In this document: positions 33,614 through 44,939 of the stretch, piece after piece | Layout of the letters: each line of letters begins with the position of its first letter | How positions within the stretch are numbered: the first letter of the stretch is position 1 | Source: Mycogone perniciosa | Taxonomy: Eukaryota; Ascomycota; Sordariomycetes; Hypocreales; Hypocreaceae | NCBI GenBank assembly: GCA_025331125.1 | Contig: JAOALB010000084.1 | Location: 62,001-126,000, forward strand | Length of the DNA: 64,000 nucleotides | Reading direction: 5' to 3' | Position numbers and translations under genes: made by a program | The notes under the pieces: generated by a model | Seen by the model: only the letters and a program-made list of their open reading frames with translations | What the model was told of the DNA's origin: nothing | The model's database searches: none

Positions 33614-35329
33614 TCAGTTGTAGGCGATGGGGATCCACCGCTCCGGAACGCCATCGGCTCCGATTTCGTAGGGCTTCATTGACGTCTTTCTCGGTGGTAG
33701 TGCCCAGCGTGCTCGTCCTGGCTTATGGTTGTCCAATTTGCCTCGCCTGCGCATAGCCATTTCCATGACGGCGATGCGGATAAAGTCTGGGTTCTCTCGC
33801 ATTTCACGCTGTCGCATAGCTGGGACAAGGGGGGCTTCACCTTGACTCAGAGCCTGCGATGGCGATTGGTTTGAGGCGGCCGAGGACGCGGACTGAGGCG
33901 AGGTGGGGGGGTAGTGGCTTCGCGCCGTGTTCGAAGTGGGTCGCGAACGTTGAATCTTGTAGGTTTGCATCTGTATAGATGCAGCGAATTTCCCTGGCGC
34001 TTTCAATGCCCCGGGCTGCGTCTCGAGGGATAGCCTGGTAATTGGGTTCAGGTAGCGGCGCAACTCAGCCGAGGGCATCTCCTCTGTGACGGGTGGTCGG
34101 CGCTCATCGGCGTACGGCACCTTGGGGTCCATAGTGAGAATGGACCTGGTTAGAAAGTCATCGGGGGGGATGGATGGGAAGTTGATGCTCGAAAATGACT
34201 TGGCGGCAGACCGTAGCGCCCGTAGAGATGCAGTGAGATTTGACCTGAATGCCGCCCTGAGAGGCTTGAAAGGTAGCAGGGGAGTTGAAGCCGTCTCATC
34301 GGGATGAGGCTTCTGTAGTATAACAAAGTCCAGATCATCAAGGTCGCGTGACGCAGGGGCGAGAGGATGCTCATCAGTGCTGTTCGATGGAGAAACGGGC
34401 TCAAGAAACCTGCGGATGGGACTCATCATTCTCCTGCGCGAGGACACCGGACTCGAGCTGCGGGGGGATTCAATAGACGACACCACATCGGTGACAAAGG
34501 AGTCACCCCCCAGGGATGGCATCGAGTCGACCGACGGTGTCCTCGTCATGGAGCATCCCATATTGAAATCAATGCTGTTGACGAAATCATCATCCAGGCT
34601 TTCCGGCGGCGATAACAACACATCCATGGGGCTACCGCGGCTAAAGGTCCAGCTGAATTCCTTCTCCGACAGCTGTTCCTCGCTGGAGATGACCTCGTCG
34701 ACCGTCAATGGCTTATCTGCCTTGCGGGTCCGCTTCTGCGACTGGCGTGGCCGCGGGATGTCTGTGACGGCCAAGAGCGCCGCCACAGACGGAGAGAGCG
34801 CATCAGGCGAGTGCACATTAAGCGGTGCCCTGCGTCGAGAGCCGCTGTTTCGTCGTACATGGTGGGCTGTGTCGAAGTGCCGACTGCGACTCGTGTGCTT
34901 TGGAATCTGGACCGGACTGGTGGACGTGGGCGGCCTCGTCAGAGTATCGGCAGTGTTGTGTGGGAGAGACGGGGATAAGCTTCGTTTCCCCATGATTGCG
35001 GTAAGTTCGGCGGGGGCGGATGGCGCTGATCGAACGGTCTTGACGCTGACTTTGACAGATGGTTCAGTCTTGCTCTCGGCATGCTTTGAAACCCTGCGCT
35101 GCGAAATGGTGGCAGTTGATGAATTGATAAGCGTTTTGGAGTTGCTGCTGTGGCTCTTTGCCGTGGCCTCGGAGCGATGAGAAAGCGATGGTGTTTGGGA
35201 GGTGGAATCGGTCGAGAGAGAAGTAGTGCGAATAACAGCAGTCTTAGGAAGAAGAGTAGAAGAAGAAGAAGAAGAAGAAGAAGGTGTTGGTGGAGGAGGA
35301 AGTGTTTGAGGTCGGGCGTATAGCATCAC
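33614..35329 (-). CDS. Fungal protein of unknown function, disordered with conserved C-terminus
   Basis: A single exon of 571 codons starting MMLYARPQTLPPPP. I do not recognise a named family. Most of it is Ser/Pro/Arg-rich and probably disordered. A poly-Ser tract is encoded by a GAA/TTC microsatellite at about 35257-35282. Three parts look conserved in style: RRAPLNVHSPDALSPSVAAL (about residues 167-186) with a following basic patch (PRPRQSQKRTRKADKP); an acidic-hydrophobic central part (FVNSIDFNMGCSMTRTPSVD; DLDDLDFVILQKPHPDE); and a C-terminal block (FIRIAVMEMAMRRRGKL, then WALPPRKTSMKPYEIGADG, then VPERWIP). The mixture suggests a nuclear or cytosolic regulatory protein, but no function follows. 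The long G+A-rich upstream region (36200-36340) fits a 5' UTR/promoter. Confidence 0.75.
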   Translation of the reverse strand: MMLYARPQTLPPPPTPSSSSSSSSTLLPKTAVIRTTSLSTDSTSQTPSLSHRSEATAKSHSSNSKTLINSSTATISQRRVSKHAESKTEPSVKVSVKTVRSAPSAPAELTAIMGKRSLSPSLPHNTADTLTRPPTSTSPVQIPKHTSRSRHFDTAHHVRRNSGSRRRAPLNVHSPDALSPSVAALLAVTDIPRPRQSQKRTRKADKPLTVDEVISSEEQLSEKEFSWTFSRGSPMDVLLSPPESLDDDFVNSIDFNMGCSMTRTPSVDSMPSLGGDSFVTDVVSSIESPRSSSPVSSRRRMMSPIRRFLEPVSPSNSTDEHPLAPASRDLDDLDFVILQKPHPDETASTPLLPFKPLRAAFRSNLTASLRALRSAAKSFSSINFPSIPPDDFLTRSILTMDPKVPYADERRPPVTEEMPSAELRRYLNPITRLSLETQPGALKAPGKFAASIQMQTYKIQRSRPTSNTARSHYPPTSPQSASSAASNQSPSQALSQGEAPLVPAMRQREMRENPDFIRIAVMEMAMRRRGKLDNHKPGRARWALPPRKTSMKPYEIGADGVPERWIPIAYN

Positions 35330-38300
35330 GGCGCTGTGGATACGAATACTCGTACTACTAAGAAGAAGGGCACCGAGATAGGACGCTGTGGGGACATGCC
35401 TAGCTGGGCAGGTTGTCTGCCTCGGTCAGGGCTCGTGCTTCAGCCTTCAGGGGACCGACACGCTGGCCAGCACCGCTACAGTGGATGCCCAGTGGATGCT
35501 CAGCAGGCGTGGAAGGCGGCCAGTGGGCTTCTGGAACGGATGACACAGGCCAGGCGGGTACTTGTACGTAATGAGCAGGCGGTGGCCTCAGCAAGGACAG
35601 ACCCAGCTGGACAGGGCTGCCAGCCAATAGCGTGCGTGCGATTAGGACTAGCGATGGCTTGAATTGGGCTGGGCGGTTTCCAGCTGTCAGTGTCAGGCGA
35701 TAGCGAGGTGCTGCCGCTACCGGTGGTGCCTTGCAGCGTATCTGGTACGTACCAGCCACGTATCCGGCCAACTCTGGAGCGGTAGCGATAGCGCAGCGAT
35801 GCGATAGCAAGTACCGCTAGCAGGTAGAGTGGCGGTACTTTGCACAAGCAGGTGGTGTGAGTGACGACGATACGATCTCGGGCAATCGGCTGTGTGACGG
35901 CGATATAACACTTCAAGTACTCCGTACTCGTACGGCGATGCGTTGGGGGGGAGAAAAAGAAAGGAGACAAAAACGGGAGAGCCAAGGGCGTGGTGAATCA
36001 ACTTATGGAAACGACCCCCTGGAATCCCGGGTTTCTTACGTCCTGGAGAAGCAAGGCCGATGTGACTGACTGCCTGGCGATTTGCGTGTCTGCGTCTGTC
36101 TGGGGGTGAACGGACGCGACCGGGGGTGTGTCCGGGGGTGTGGCGCGGAGAGACCGAAGGACCCGCGGCGGGAGAGTAAGACGAGACCCAGAGTGAGGAT
36201 CGCGCTTTGTTGTCTTTCTCAACGACAGCAGATCACAGAGATAAGGAAGAGGAGGAGGAGGACAGAACGAGGAGGGAAAGCGAATAGAAGAGGAAGAAGA
36301 ACGGGACAGAGAGAGACATGCAAGCAGGGGGGGACGGGCAGCTGAATGAAGCAAGAAATTGAGTTGCCCCAAATGGCTTCTACCACGTATCTAGGATCGC
36401 CTGCCTACGTAGCTACTAATACGACCACTACTACTACGAGTACTACCACTACAACACACTTCATCCCTCCCCCGCCCCCATTGTCCTTCTTGGGAAACCT
36501 TGCTTGCTTGCATGCCTCTCGCCTCGCCTCGGTCGGGAAGACTAGGATCGAGTTGTTGCAACAGGTGTTAGTCGCCCGTTCATCGAATGTTGGGCAGCCT
36601 CAGATTCTGCACGGTGCCTTATTCGGCCAGCAAATGCCAGCGAAGCAACAAGGGGACGGAAAGGGGGCCTGCAGGGGAGACAGTGAGTGAGTCAGTGAGT
36701 GAGTGCGTGAGTGAGTGTTGGACGGACAAGCGGACCATTGAAACAATTTTATTCATGAATAATAATTAATAAATCCATTGATTGATTTGCCTAAATCGGC
36801 TGGCTGTAGGTGAGTACTGCGTATTTTTGGTAACATTTTTGGCTTCAAGCTGGACGTTACTATTGCTGATAGGCGCAAACCAAGCCAACACTACGGAGGC
36901 GCTGCCCTCCCGTATGTATTCTCGGACATGGGCCCCGACCGATCCGAATCACTTCGTGTTCTACGAGCAGTACTCCGTATACTAATATACATCCAACGCG
37001 GCCCAACACGTCTGTATGCCTCTGTTTGTTTGTGATATATACTCGTATTTCGCCGAGTCTTATCCTTGTCCCTCTGTGCCAAGACATCTTAAGATCTTAT
37101 CCGTCGTACAGCATAAAGCTAAATTGATTAGCAAGACGACTCGACTGGCTGGTTTCAGAAAGCCAAGAGGGCGTCATTCCAAGCAAGCACTCGGTAGTAC
37201 TACACCGTAATCAGAGCCAAGACAGTACGGAGTACTACTTCGTTCATACATACCACTCCATAATCAGGCTGCCCAATGGCAAGATGGCTTCGTCAGAAGG
37301 TCATCCCAAAGGGCACGTGTAACGTCACAGCGTCAGCCATGGGCACGCCATCTCCACTATCACAGCTCCGTTGCTATCACATCCTTCTGAACTTCAGCAT
37401 CTGCATCAATCACACCCTCTCGCATCCCAATTTTTTTCAGCAATCAAACGCCTCATGTATTGTTTTTTTTTTTTCATGCATTCGTGCTTTATCTACGGAG
37501 TACAGCCTGCACGTACCGTACGATGTCGACATGCAGCCCTCAACTCCGCTGATAAGGCGCTTTTGCTGTGTGTGCAACACGAGGAATTACTCGGGGCCCT
37601 TCTCACTCACGATGCCTCGATCTAGGTGCCCGTGACTCCCTTGCGTCCCGACGCCATGGGAATAGGAATACGTACATAGGGATCTGCCGCCGTCGAAACC
37701 TTCGTGCCCGGTTTGTCCATCTCCGTGGGCACCCTCTTCTGCCTCTTAGCCTCCTCTCTCTCACACACTCGCCCAGACACACTGCCACAGTGCTGTCTCG
37801 TCTTATCAGCGGCCTCTGATTTGTCCATTTGCTTCCGTTCTGGTACTTCTGGTACGGGGTCCGAAAGCACTACGAGCTCCCCCAAAGTGCCCCAAAATGC
37901 GGGGTGAATAGGCGTCTCCATCTCGGCCCCGCCCCCACCTACGCTATTTTCTGCAGGGTCCTTGGCGCCATCACGACTCGATTATTTTTTTCTTTTATGT
38001 ATTCTTTGCTTGTCTGCCCGTTATCGTAAGACGGATGACAGAAAGCCTCTTATCATCAACGGTGATGGGAGTGATGACATAGTGTTAGAGGCATACTCGT
38101 ATAAGCTCTCTGATGTAAGCCGCAGGTAATACTAGTGCTGCTTCGTATTATGCACAACATCCCGCATTTACTACTACTATGGCACGCACTCACACAGAGA
38201 TGCTAATTCAAGCCTACACATTCCCTTCTTCCGTCTACCCTCTCATGTCGGGCTAATTATCTTGGCTTTGAAATCAAGAAAAGGCTTAGCACATCCAGTT

Positions 38301-39178
38301 GTACCGGCAGAGCACAAAGTACATCAATCACGTCAACGCAGCCGTTTCTTTCTCACCATCTTCTAGGCCTACGGTTACTGTACCCGTCCCCAACTCACTG
38401 GCCTAACCTACATCAGAGGGCAGATGCAGATGCAGGACCTCGATATAACTCCCAACATAATTAAATTGCGTGTCTGAGAGAAAAGGGAATTTAATCTTCT
38501 GAAGGGTCTCGATCGTAACAGAGAAATATTGTTTTGTATGTTACGCCAAGATATGCACAGATTAAAGGATTCATGCATCTGACCATGCAAACTGGCATAT
38601 GACCCTCTTTTGCCTCTTCCTCCTGCGCCAACCACAATAACACAGCCTAGGCACACGAACAAATCCACTATCATACCTCCCTCCCCAATGATCGTCACAC
38701 TGAATGAAGATCTGGTTTTCACAGCATAACAGCACACCACCCACCTCGGCTTTCTTCAACACGAACATATGCCATCACAGCGCCACAGCCTGTGATGCCG
38801 ATGGATGAACGCTCTTCCCAGCCTTGTGAGACATCACAGGCTCCACACATTGCGTATGTATGTATACGAGCATATACGTCGCTTCGAGCTGTGATGGCAA
38901 TCGGACAACTAGATCATCTGCCTTTTCTATCCAACTAGCCAAAACTACCCACCATCCGGGCGATGCTCGCTTCATCATCACAGGCTCTACGGTCACCCTC
39001 CCCCCTCATCTCATTACACACTACGCTTACTCCTCTTCACTAATCTTGCCTTTGTCACAAGTCACAAGTCCGATATTCGTCTTCTCTCGTCTCAGTTGCT
39101 TCTGAACCCCGGTGGATAAGGATAGCTCCCGGGGCGACATCCACAGAACCCGACAAATACTCGATCGCGGTCTTGTTT
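35330..39178. other. Intergenic region, 3.8 kb, no gene supported
   Basis: The first kilobase is the presumptive promoter of the minus-strand gene. A purine-rich stretch (about 36230-36330) and an ACT/CTA-rich microsatellite (about 36410-36460) follow. Four TACGGAGTA/TACTCCGTA copies lie here (35919, 36971, 37226, 37494). ORFs are short or low complexity. Confidence 0.55.
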
Positions 39179-40036
39179 TCACTGACTATTCATTAGTTCG
39201 TTAACCATCCCGGCTGCTTTGTGCATAAGTCTATCCTCTGAAGCGTTGAACTTGTAATCTACTGCCGCCTTAATGATGTAACCGGCCATTATAAGCAGGT
39301 GTGTCTCGCGCTCAATATACTCCTCTGCGAAGACCTCACGCAGCAACGGGCCGATAGAGATCAATATCCAACAATGTCAGTGTTGCATTACATGTTGATA
39401 TGTCATGTCTAGAATCTTGGCCCGGAACGCTAACGCTAGGCATATGATCAGTTGCTCTGGTGCGAATTGTCGACAGCCTTGTTGCGGATTCTAGTCCCGT
39501 ATCCCAAGCCCCCGAGCTTTGGTCCATTTGGACTCTCTCTTCTTCATGTTTGGAGAGTGCAAGCGCTCTTCCCACTTGCTCAGGAGTCTATTCTCTTTGA
39601 TCAATGCCCTCTATGAACGTTCTCGTACATGTCGTCGATACAGAGATGCCATACTTTATCTAGTGAAGCCCAGTCCATGAAGCACGCTGCCGGCCTTGCC
39701 TTACCTCATTTCCTCAATCTTGTGAGCCGCATCGCCAACTGCATAGAAAGGCAATAAGCTTTCCTCTGCCAAACAAGACCCAGTTTATGAAGTCCCTCAC
39801 ATAAACGATAGCTTGTATGCCAGTGTCATTGGCCATGTTGCTACCATGTCACCCCTCGAAGTGACTTCCTCGAGACTGATCTTCACTACTGCTAGCTTTC
39901 CGACAGCGTTGTGCAACTGTTCAGGACGCCTATGCACTTGGTTTATTCTACGGAGTATATCCAGCCTATCTGCGTATCTGTTCAGCTCTTCGACATCGAT
40001 ATTGAAAGGGCATTGAAACTCGGGGGATATATGCAT
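39179..40036 (-). pseudogene. Decayed coding remnant downstream of the effector-like gene
   Basis: On the minus strand several protein-like stretches follow each other in changing frames: LDILRRINQVHRRPEQLHNA, then AVVKISLEEVTSRGDMVATW (39797-40036); RDFINWVLF; LLPFYAVGDAAHKIEEMR; CFMDWASLDKVWHLCIDDMY; LLSKWEERLHSPNMKKRESK. An ORF at 39179-39364 ends in KFNASEDRLMHKAAGMVNEL. They read as one polypeptide interrupted by about four or more single-base frameshifts and stops. I do not recognise the family. Introns cannot explain every break, since the aligned segments abut with almost no spare bases. It lies directly behind, and in the same orientation as, the effector-like gene, so it may once have belonged to the same locus. 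Confidence 0.6.
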
Positions 40037-40073
40037 ACAATGCTGTGTCTGGCAACAGTCTCAGCTACTCCTA

Positions 40074-40918
40074 TCAAGTATCTACTTTCACGTTCTCAGA
40101 TGAGTGAATGAGCCAAACTCCCGCTCCCGCAACATCCTCCTGGTCCCATCCATTATCCAGTCCCTGCACTTCAGCTAACTCGACCTCAATCATATCGTCT
40201 TCCCCAGCTTCCTCATCCCTCCATGACTCCACCGACGACCAACGAGGTATCTTCGATAAGCGAGATTGGTCAATGCCCTTGCTCGACAGCCATCTAAAAC
40301 ATATTCTGCGGTATTGCAACGCACAGACATGCTCTCCAGGTGCAAGGAATCGCGCATTCCCAGCATCAAGGTCCTGATGATGCCCGCTGACGCGTGGGCC
40401 GATTATATGTCCGAGGGGAGCAATGCTGCCAACGGCAGCAAGCGATAGACTCGCTGGGACCTGTAATTGACCCCCAATCGAACTAGCAATCGTGGATTCT
40501 TCTATGACATGGGCATTGGTAACTGTGTTAAAACCAACGAGGAGGTATATGTTATAGCCCCGGTCGATCTGTTGCTCGATCCAACTCCTAGTGCCTGGTA
40601 AGTCAGTGGCATCTCGAAACCAGTCGTCGGAATTGGCGAGGAAATAAGTCTTGACGTGGTCCGTGGTGATGCGAATCTTCTTCTTGGCACGCTTTGAAAA
40701 CGCAGCAGACATGAGACACGTGAGAGCCAGATCAACCCAGAACCAGTGGCTGTCTGGAGAATGCGAGTGTAGGAGTCATGAAGGGAAATTAGAGCTTGAG
40801 GAGGATTCGCGGATGCAGGATCGTGATAGTTTTGGTCAACGCTCGTGGTAAAGCGACCAAGCTTTATAGAATCATAGGGTAGGAAGAATTGGGGGAACAG
40901 AATGTTCGGCGTCATCAT
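40074..40918 (-). pseudogene. Gasdermin-like effector candidate, frameshifted
   Basis: Two overlapping minus-strand frames are continuous in sense. The first starts at 40918 (MMTPNILFPQFFLPYDSIKL) and runs through HDSYTRILQTATGSGL. The second carries SAAFSKRAKKKIRITTDHVK, TYFLANSDDWF, NIYLLVGFNTVTNAHV and RFLAPGEHVCALQYR, ending at 40074 in an acidic tail. The join requires a one-base shift near 40730-40738 (written here on the plus strand as GATCAACCC). Total length would be about 280 residues. I recall similar fungal proteins as uncharacterised. The size, the IYLLVGFNTVTNA strand (cf. the LYVVTE strand of gasdermins), the short C-terminal tail and the divergent TPR-CHAT protease next door make a pore-forming gasdermin-like role plausible. 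The family assignment is inference; the gene looks inactivated unless an unseen intron repairs it. Confidence 0.5.
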
Positions 40919-41291
40919 GGAAGAGTCGAAGAAAGGGGTCGAGGGAAATATGGTCGAGAAAACGACATGGCATGGTCTAATTCGAATGATCTTGAGCTTA
41001 GAGGAAGAAAGTGAGGAGACGGATATATATCGTGGATTTGATGGCAGTTGCGGGATCAAGTGTTAGGTGACATGAAGATGACATCATTGCCACCAAAGCC
41101 ATAACAGCCAGCCCTGAGATTTGGTGATGGCTCTTCAGCTGGTCGTGGCGATTTCTGTAGGCTGTAAATGTTGCTGTTGGCTGTGACATGTGAGTTTGCC
41201 GAAGGGGTGAAATGCCATAAGATGGGGCCCCATCGCACGAGAAAAGCAACAAAAACTTGCAAATTCTATAATCGGTTCTATTTTTGCTGCC
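40919..41291. promoter_or_regulatory. Shared divergent promoter of effector-like and TPR-CHAT genes
   Basis: The two start codons (40918 minus, 41292 plus) are 373 bp apart, back to back. A common promoter is inferred only from this geometry; I see no clear operator-like repeat. Confidence 0.45.
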
Positions 41292-44200
41292 ATGGATAGG
41301 CAACAACAGGTTGAGCTCGACATCGAACACGGGGTCCTCTCATTCTTGGCGGTGGAGGCATTCAGGAAATTCCAATGCTCTGGAAACGAGGACGATATTA
41401 ATCTCGCGGTGGAAAATGCCCGAGCCGTCGTTAATGAAACTCCGGATGGCCACCCTGACCGCGCAAACCGCTTGAATAACCTGGGGGTTATGCTTGCGAA
41501 CCGGTACCAGCGGACGGGCGAGGCGGACGATCTATCAGAGGCCATTTCAGTGACAAGAGAGGCAATCCAGCTGGCCCCTCTAGACCATTCTGATTACGCG
41601 GGCTGGTTGAACAACCTGGCTTTTATGCTTCGCTGTCAGTATGAACGGACGGGCGCCATACTCGACCTTGAGGAGGGCATTCTTGTGGTAAGAGACGCAC
41701 TCGCGTTAACACATCAACACTATCCCCCGCCTACGGAAGTAGACTGTATAACCTAGGCGTGATGGCTCGTCACCAGTACGAACGGACAGGCCAGATGGGC
41801 GATCTTGAGGATGCTGTTATGATACTAGCGGAGGTGGTCGAGTCGAGCCCTGTAGACCACCCTGATCGCCCAAATTGGCTAATTGACCTGGGCTATACAC
41901 TTGGTCGCCGGCATGAACGGACAGGTGAGATGGGCGATCTTCAAGAAGCCATTATATTGGTACAGGGTGTGGTCGAGTCAACGTCAACCAGCCATCCAGA
42001 TCGAGCAGTCCGGCTAAACAATCTCGGCGCTTTGCTAGGTCACCGGTTTGAACGGACGGGAGAGATGGCTGATCTCGAGAAAACCATTTTATTGGAAAAA
42101 GAGGCAGTTGAATTAGGGCCTCTCAACCACCCTAGCCGCCCAGGCTGGCTAAACGACCTAGGTTGTCTCATTGGCTACAGGTATACACGAACGGGTGAGA
42201 TGGCTGATCCCGAGGCGGCCATTACAGCAGTAAGGGGCTCAGTTGCGTCAACACCTCAGCACCAACCCAACCGCGGAGATAGGTTAAGCAACCTTGGGAC
42301 CAAGCTCGCTAGCCGATACGAGCGAACTGGGGAACTGGCAAATCTTGAGGAGGCCATTGCAGTAGCAAGAGAGGCAGTCAGATCAGTGCCTAAAGACCAT
42401 CCTCACCGCCCATGGTACTTAGGCAACCTCGGAAACGAGCTGGCTGCCTGATACGAACGAACGGGAGAAATAGCTAACCTCAACGAGGCCATTCGAGCGG
42501 CAAGGGATGTAATCGAGTCGGCGCCTGTTGACCATCCTGACCGCGTAATCCACTTAAACAATCTGGCCTATAAAGTCGCTAGCCGATATGACAAGACGGG
42601 TGATATAGCTGATCTTGAAGAGGGTACTGCACTGGCAGATAAGGCTGTATCTTTGACGCCTGAAAACCACCCTGAGCGGGTGAACTGCTTCAACAACCTG
42701 GGTATAGTGCTTAGCAGCCAGTACAGACGGACGGGCGAGGCAGCGCATCTCGAAGCAGCGATAGCCCATTTACAAGAGGCTTGGAATTGCCGAATTGCCG
42801 TTCCGTTCCATCGTGTCAGAGCCGCTGCTAGATGTCTAAGACTGCTCGCTTTTCAACATAATAGCCAAGATGGCATAAGTCTCGGGAAGGATGTTATTGA
42901 CTTCCTTCCAACCTTGAATACCAGACAGCTTGATCGAGGCGACCAACAGTTCGTCATGACGACCTTCGCAGGAATAGCAGTCGACGTCTGCTCATTCCTC
43001 CTTGAAGCCAATCAGCCCAACGACGCCCTACAATACCTTGAGAAAGGCCGGGCCATCATCCTTGGCCGGCTGATCGACGCCCGCAGCAATGTGCCACATC
43101 TCACACGGGAGCATCCCGAGGTTGCTCGTCGTTACAGAGAGCTGTTGGATGAAGTGAACACTCCCTTGCACAAACTCGAGGATGGTTCTATGACAATGCA
43201 CGTGCTAGAGCGACGCCGGGAGGCGGTAGCTGAGTTGGACGAGCGAATACAGGAAATCAGGGGCATTCCCGGTTATAAACGTTTCCTTCTTGGCCAAACC
43301 ACGGCTGAAATGCGAGAATGCGCCGCTGGTGGTAGTATTGTCGTCGTGAACGTTAGCAAATTCCGAAGCGACGCAATTATCCTCTTCCCCACAGCCATCA
43401 AGGTCCTGAATCTTCCTGAGTTATCGGCATCTGATGCGATAACCGGGTTACGGAAAAACTGGCGTGGAAACAGGTCAGAGCTTGGGCAAAAGAACAAGGA
43501 GTATTTGCAGTATCTGTGTTGGCTGTGGGATGTCTGTATCAAGCAGATACTGGAAGTTGTGTATGAAGCACACAATCCAAGAGAGGATGGTTTACCTCGA
43601 ATATGGTGGATTGGGACAGGTCTCGCCAGTTCAATGCCTTTCCACGCGGCTGGCACGCACACTGTTGGTTCGACTGAGAACACTTACAGCAAGGCCATAT
43701 CGTCGTACGCCCCATCGATTAAAGCGCTTGCATATGCTCAAAGTCGGGCCAAGCTTACGGCCAAAGCAAATGGCTCGCTTTTGATCGCAACTATGCCAAC
43801 TACTCCGGTCTCCGCAGCCTTCCGGGAGTCATCAAAGAGAAGGATATTGTACTGCAACTTGCGCGCGGCCACTTTACGACAGATGCCCTTGATCAGCCGG
43901 ACGTAAACCAAGTCATCGAGGGCATGCAACACTGCTCCATAGCCCACTTCGCCTGCCACGGATCGACAGACCATTTGGATCCTTCCAACAGCGTGCTGAT
44001 ATTGCAGAAGTCAAAGAGAAACGAGGCGGCGGAGAGGGACAGGCTGGCAGTGCGCAGCATCTCAGAGCTTAGCCTTGCACACGCCCGGCTAGCTTACTTG
44101 TCAGCGTGCTCGACGGCGCAGAACAAGGTAGCACAGCTGACAAATGAGGTGATTCACGTAGTGAGCGGGTTTCAGGTAGCGGGCTTTCCTCACACGGTTG

Positions 44201-44397
44201 GCTGCCTTTGGCCGTCTGCGGACAGAGTTTGCGTGGAGGTCGCAGAGAGGTTCTACTCTCTGCTATTAGGAAATGGTGGAGTCGGATGGGCTGATAGTAA
44301 TGTCGCTTCGGCATTGCGCGAGGCTGTGATGGCAGTCAGAGAGACTGATCATGACATGCCGTTGAAATGGGCGCAGTTTGTTCACTACGGAGTGTAG
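41292..44397 (+). pseudogene. TPR-CHAT (caspase-like) protease gene with three lesions
   Basis: An N-terminal segment is followed by ten tandem 42-residue TPR units of the type LNNLG..L..RYERTGE..DLEEAI, then a helical linker and a C-terminal CHAT peptidase domain. The domain has RIWWIGTGLASSMPFHAAG near 43600, the His motif HFACHG (43945-43962) and the Cys motif LSACSTA (Cys codon 44107-44109), the expected catalytic dyad. The frame is broken three times. One base is missing in the C-run at 41724-41728 within TPR unit 2. TGA at 42449-42451 replaces the Arg of the repeated RYERTG motif (neighbouring units use CGA). One base is missing near 43805-43810 between TMPTTP and LRSLPGVIKEKDIVLQL. The internal repeat periodicity proves the first two breaks without outside homologues. 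Intact relatives sense a signal through TPRs and cleave a partner. Confidence 0.85.
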
Positions 44398-44939
44398 CTG
44401 CTGACGTCTTTCAGGAGAGAGGCGAGATCATGGCTGGGGACTAGGATTGGAATCTGCGATTGCTTGCTAGTTGTTAGATAAAGTACGCCATTGATAGACT
44501 TAACAATTAACTGGGCGAATCGAAGCCTTCTGATGCCACATCATAATGCGCAAGTCGAAAGGATTGTTGAAGATGACGCCGTCATTGATTGAGCTCGCAA
44601 TATATGAGGTTGGGGTGTAGAGGATTTTGTTGCATCGGCTGTGTAAGGTTCGGTCTTTTGTAGCGATCGCTGACAAGAGTTTATCAATTCATGATCTAAT
44701 GCCACAAAACTCGGATCTTTGACTGAATTGACTTGATTCAACGGACTAGATGATGGTTATGTTTGGTGATAGGTACGAAGGATGCTTGATAGTGCTGTGT
44801 TATTATCGAGTGGTGGTGCCTTATCGATAAGCCCCAACATGTCCGGAGCGGGGCAGCGTAAGCTCTAGGCTTCCTCCTCTCTTCCTCTCTTCGTCTTTCA
44901 TCACCATCCATCTTTGCTGCCAGATCTGTGGCAGCCAAG
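44398..44939. other. Intergenic region between TPR-CHAT and CSN5 genes
   Basis: No gene seen. The right half is the CSN5 promoter/5' UTR with CT-rich tracts near 44870-44905. Confidence 0.65.

Noticed and set aside
41688..41739. Intron (GTAAGA...AAG, 52 nt) as explanation of the first CHAT-gene frameshift
   Set aside because: It would delete the end of TPR unit 2, whose residues fit the 42-residue periodicity; a missing base in the C-run is simpler.
39179..44397. Sequencing error as sole cause of all breaks in the CHAT/effector locus
   Set aside because: Not excluded for single homopolymer sites, but the local density of breaks plus a CGA-to-TGA substitution contrasts with long intact genes in the same window.
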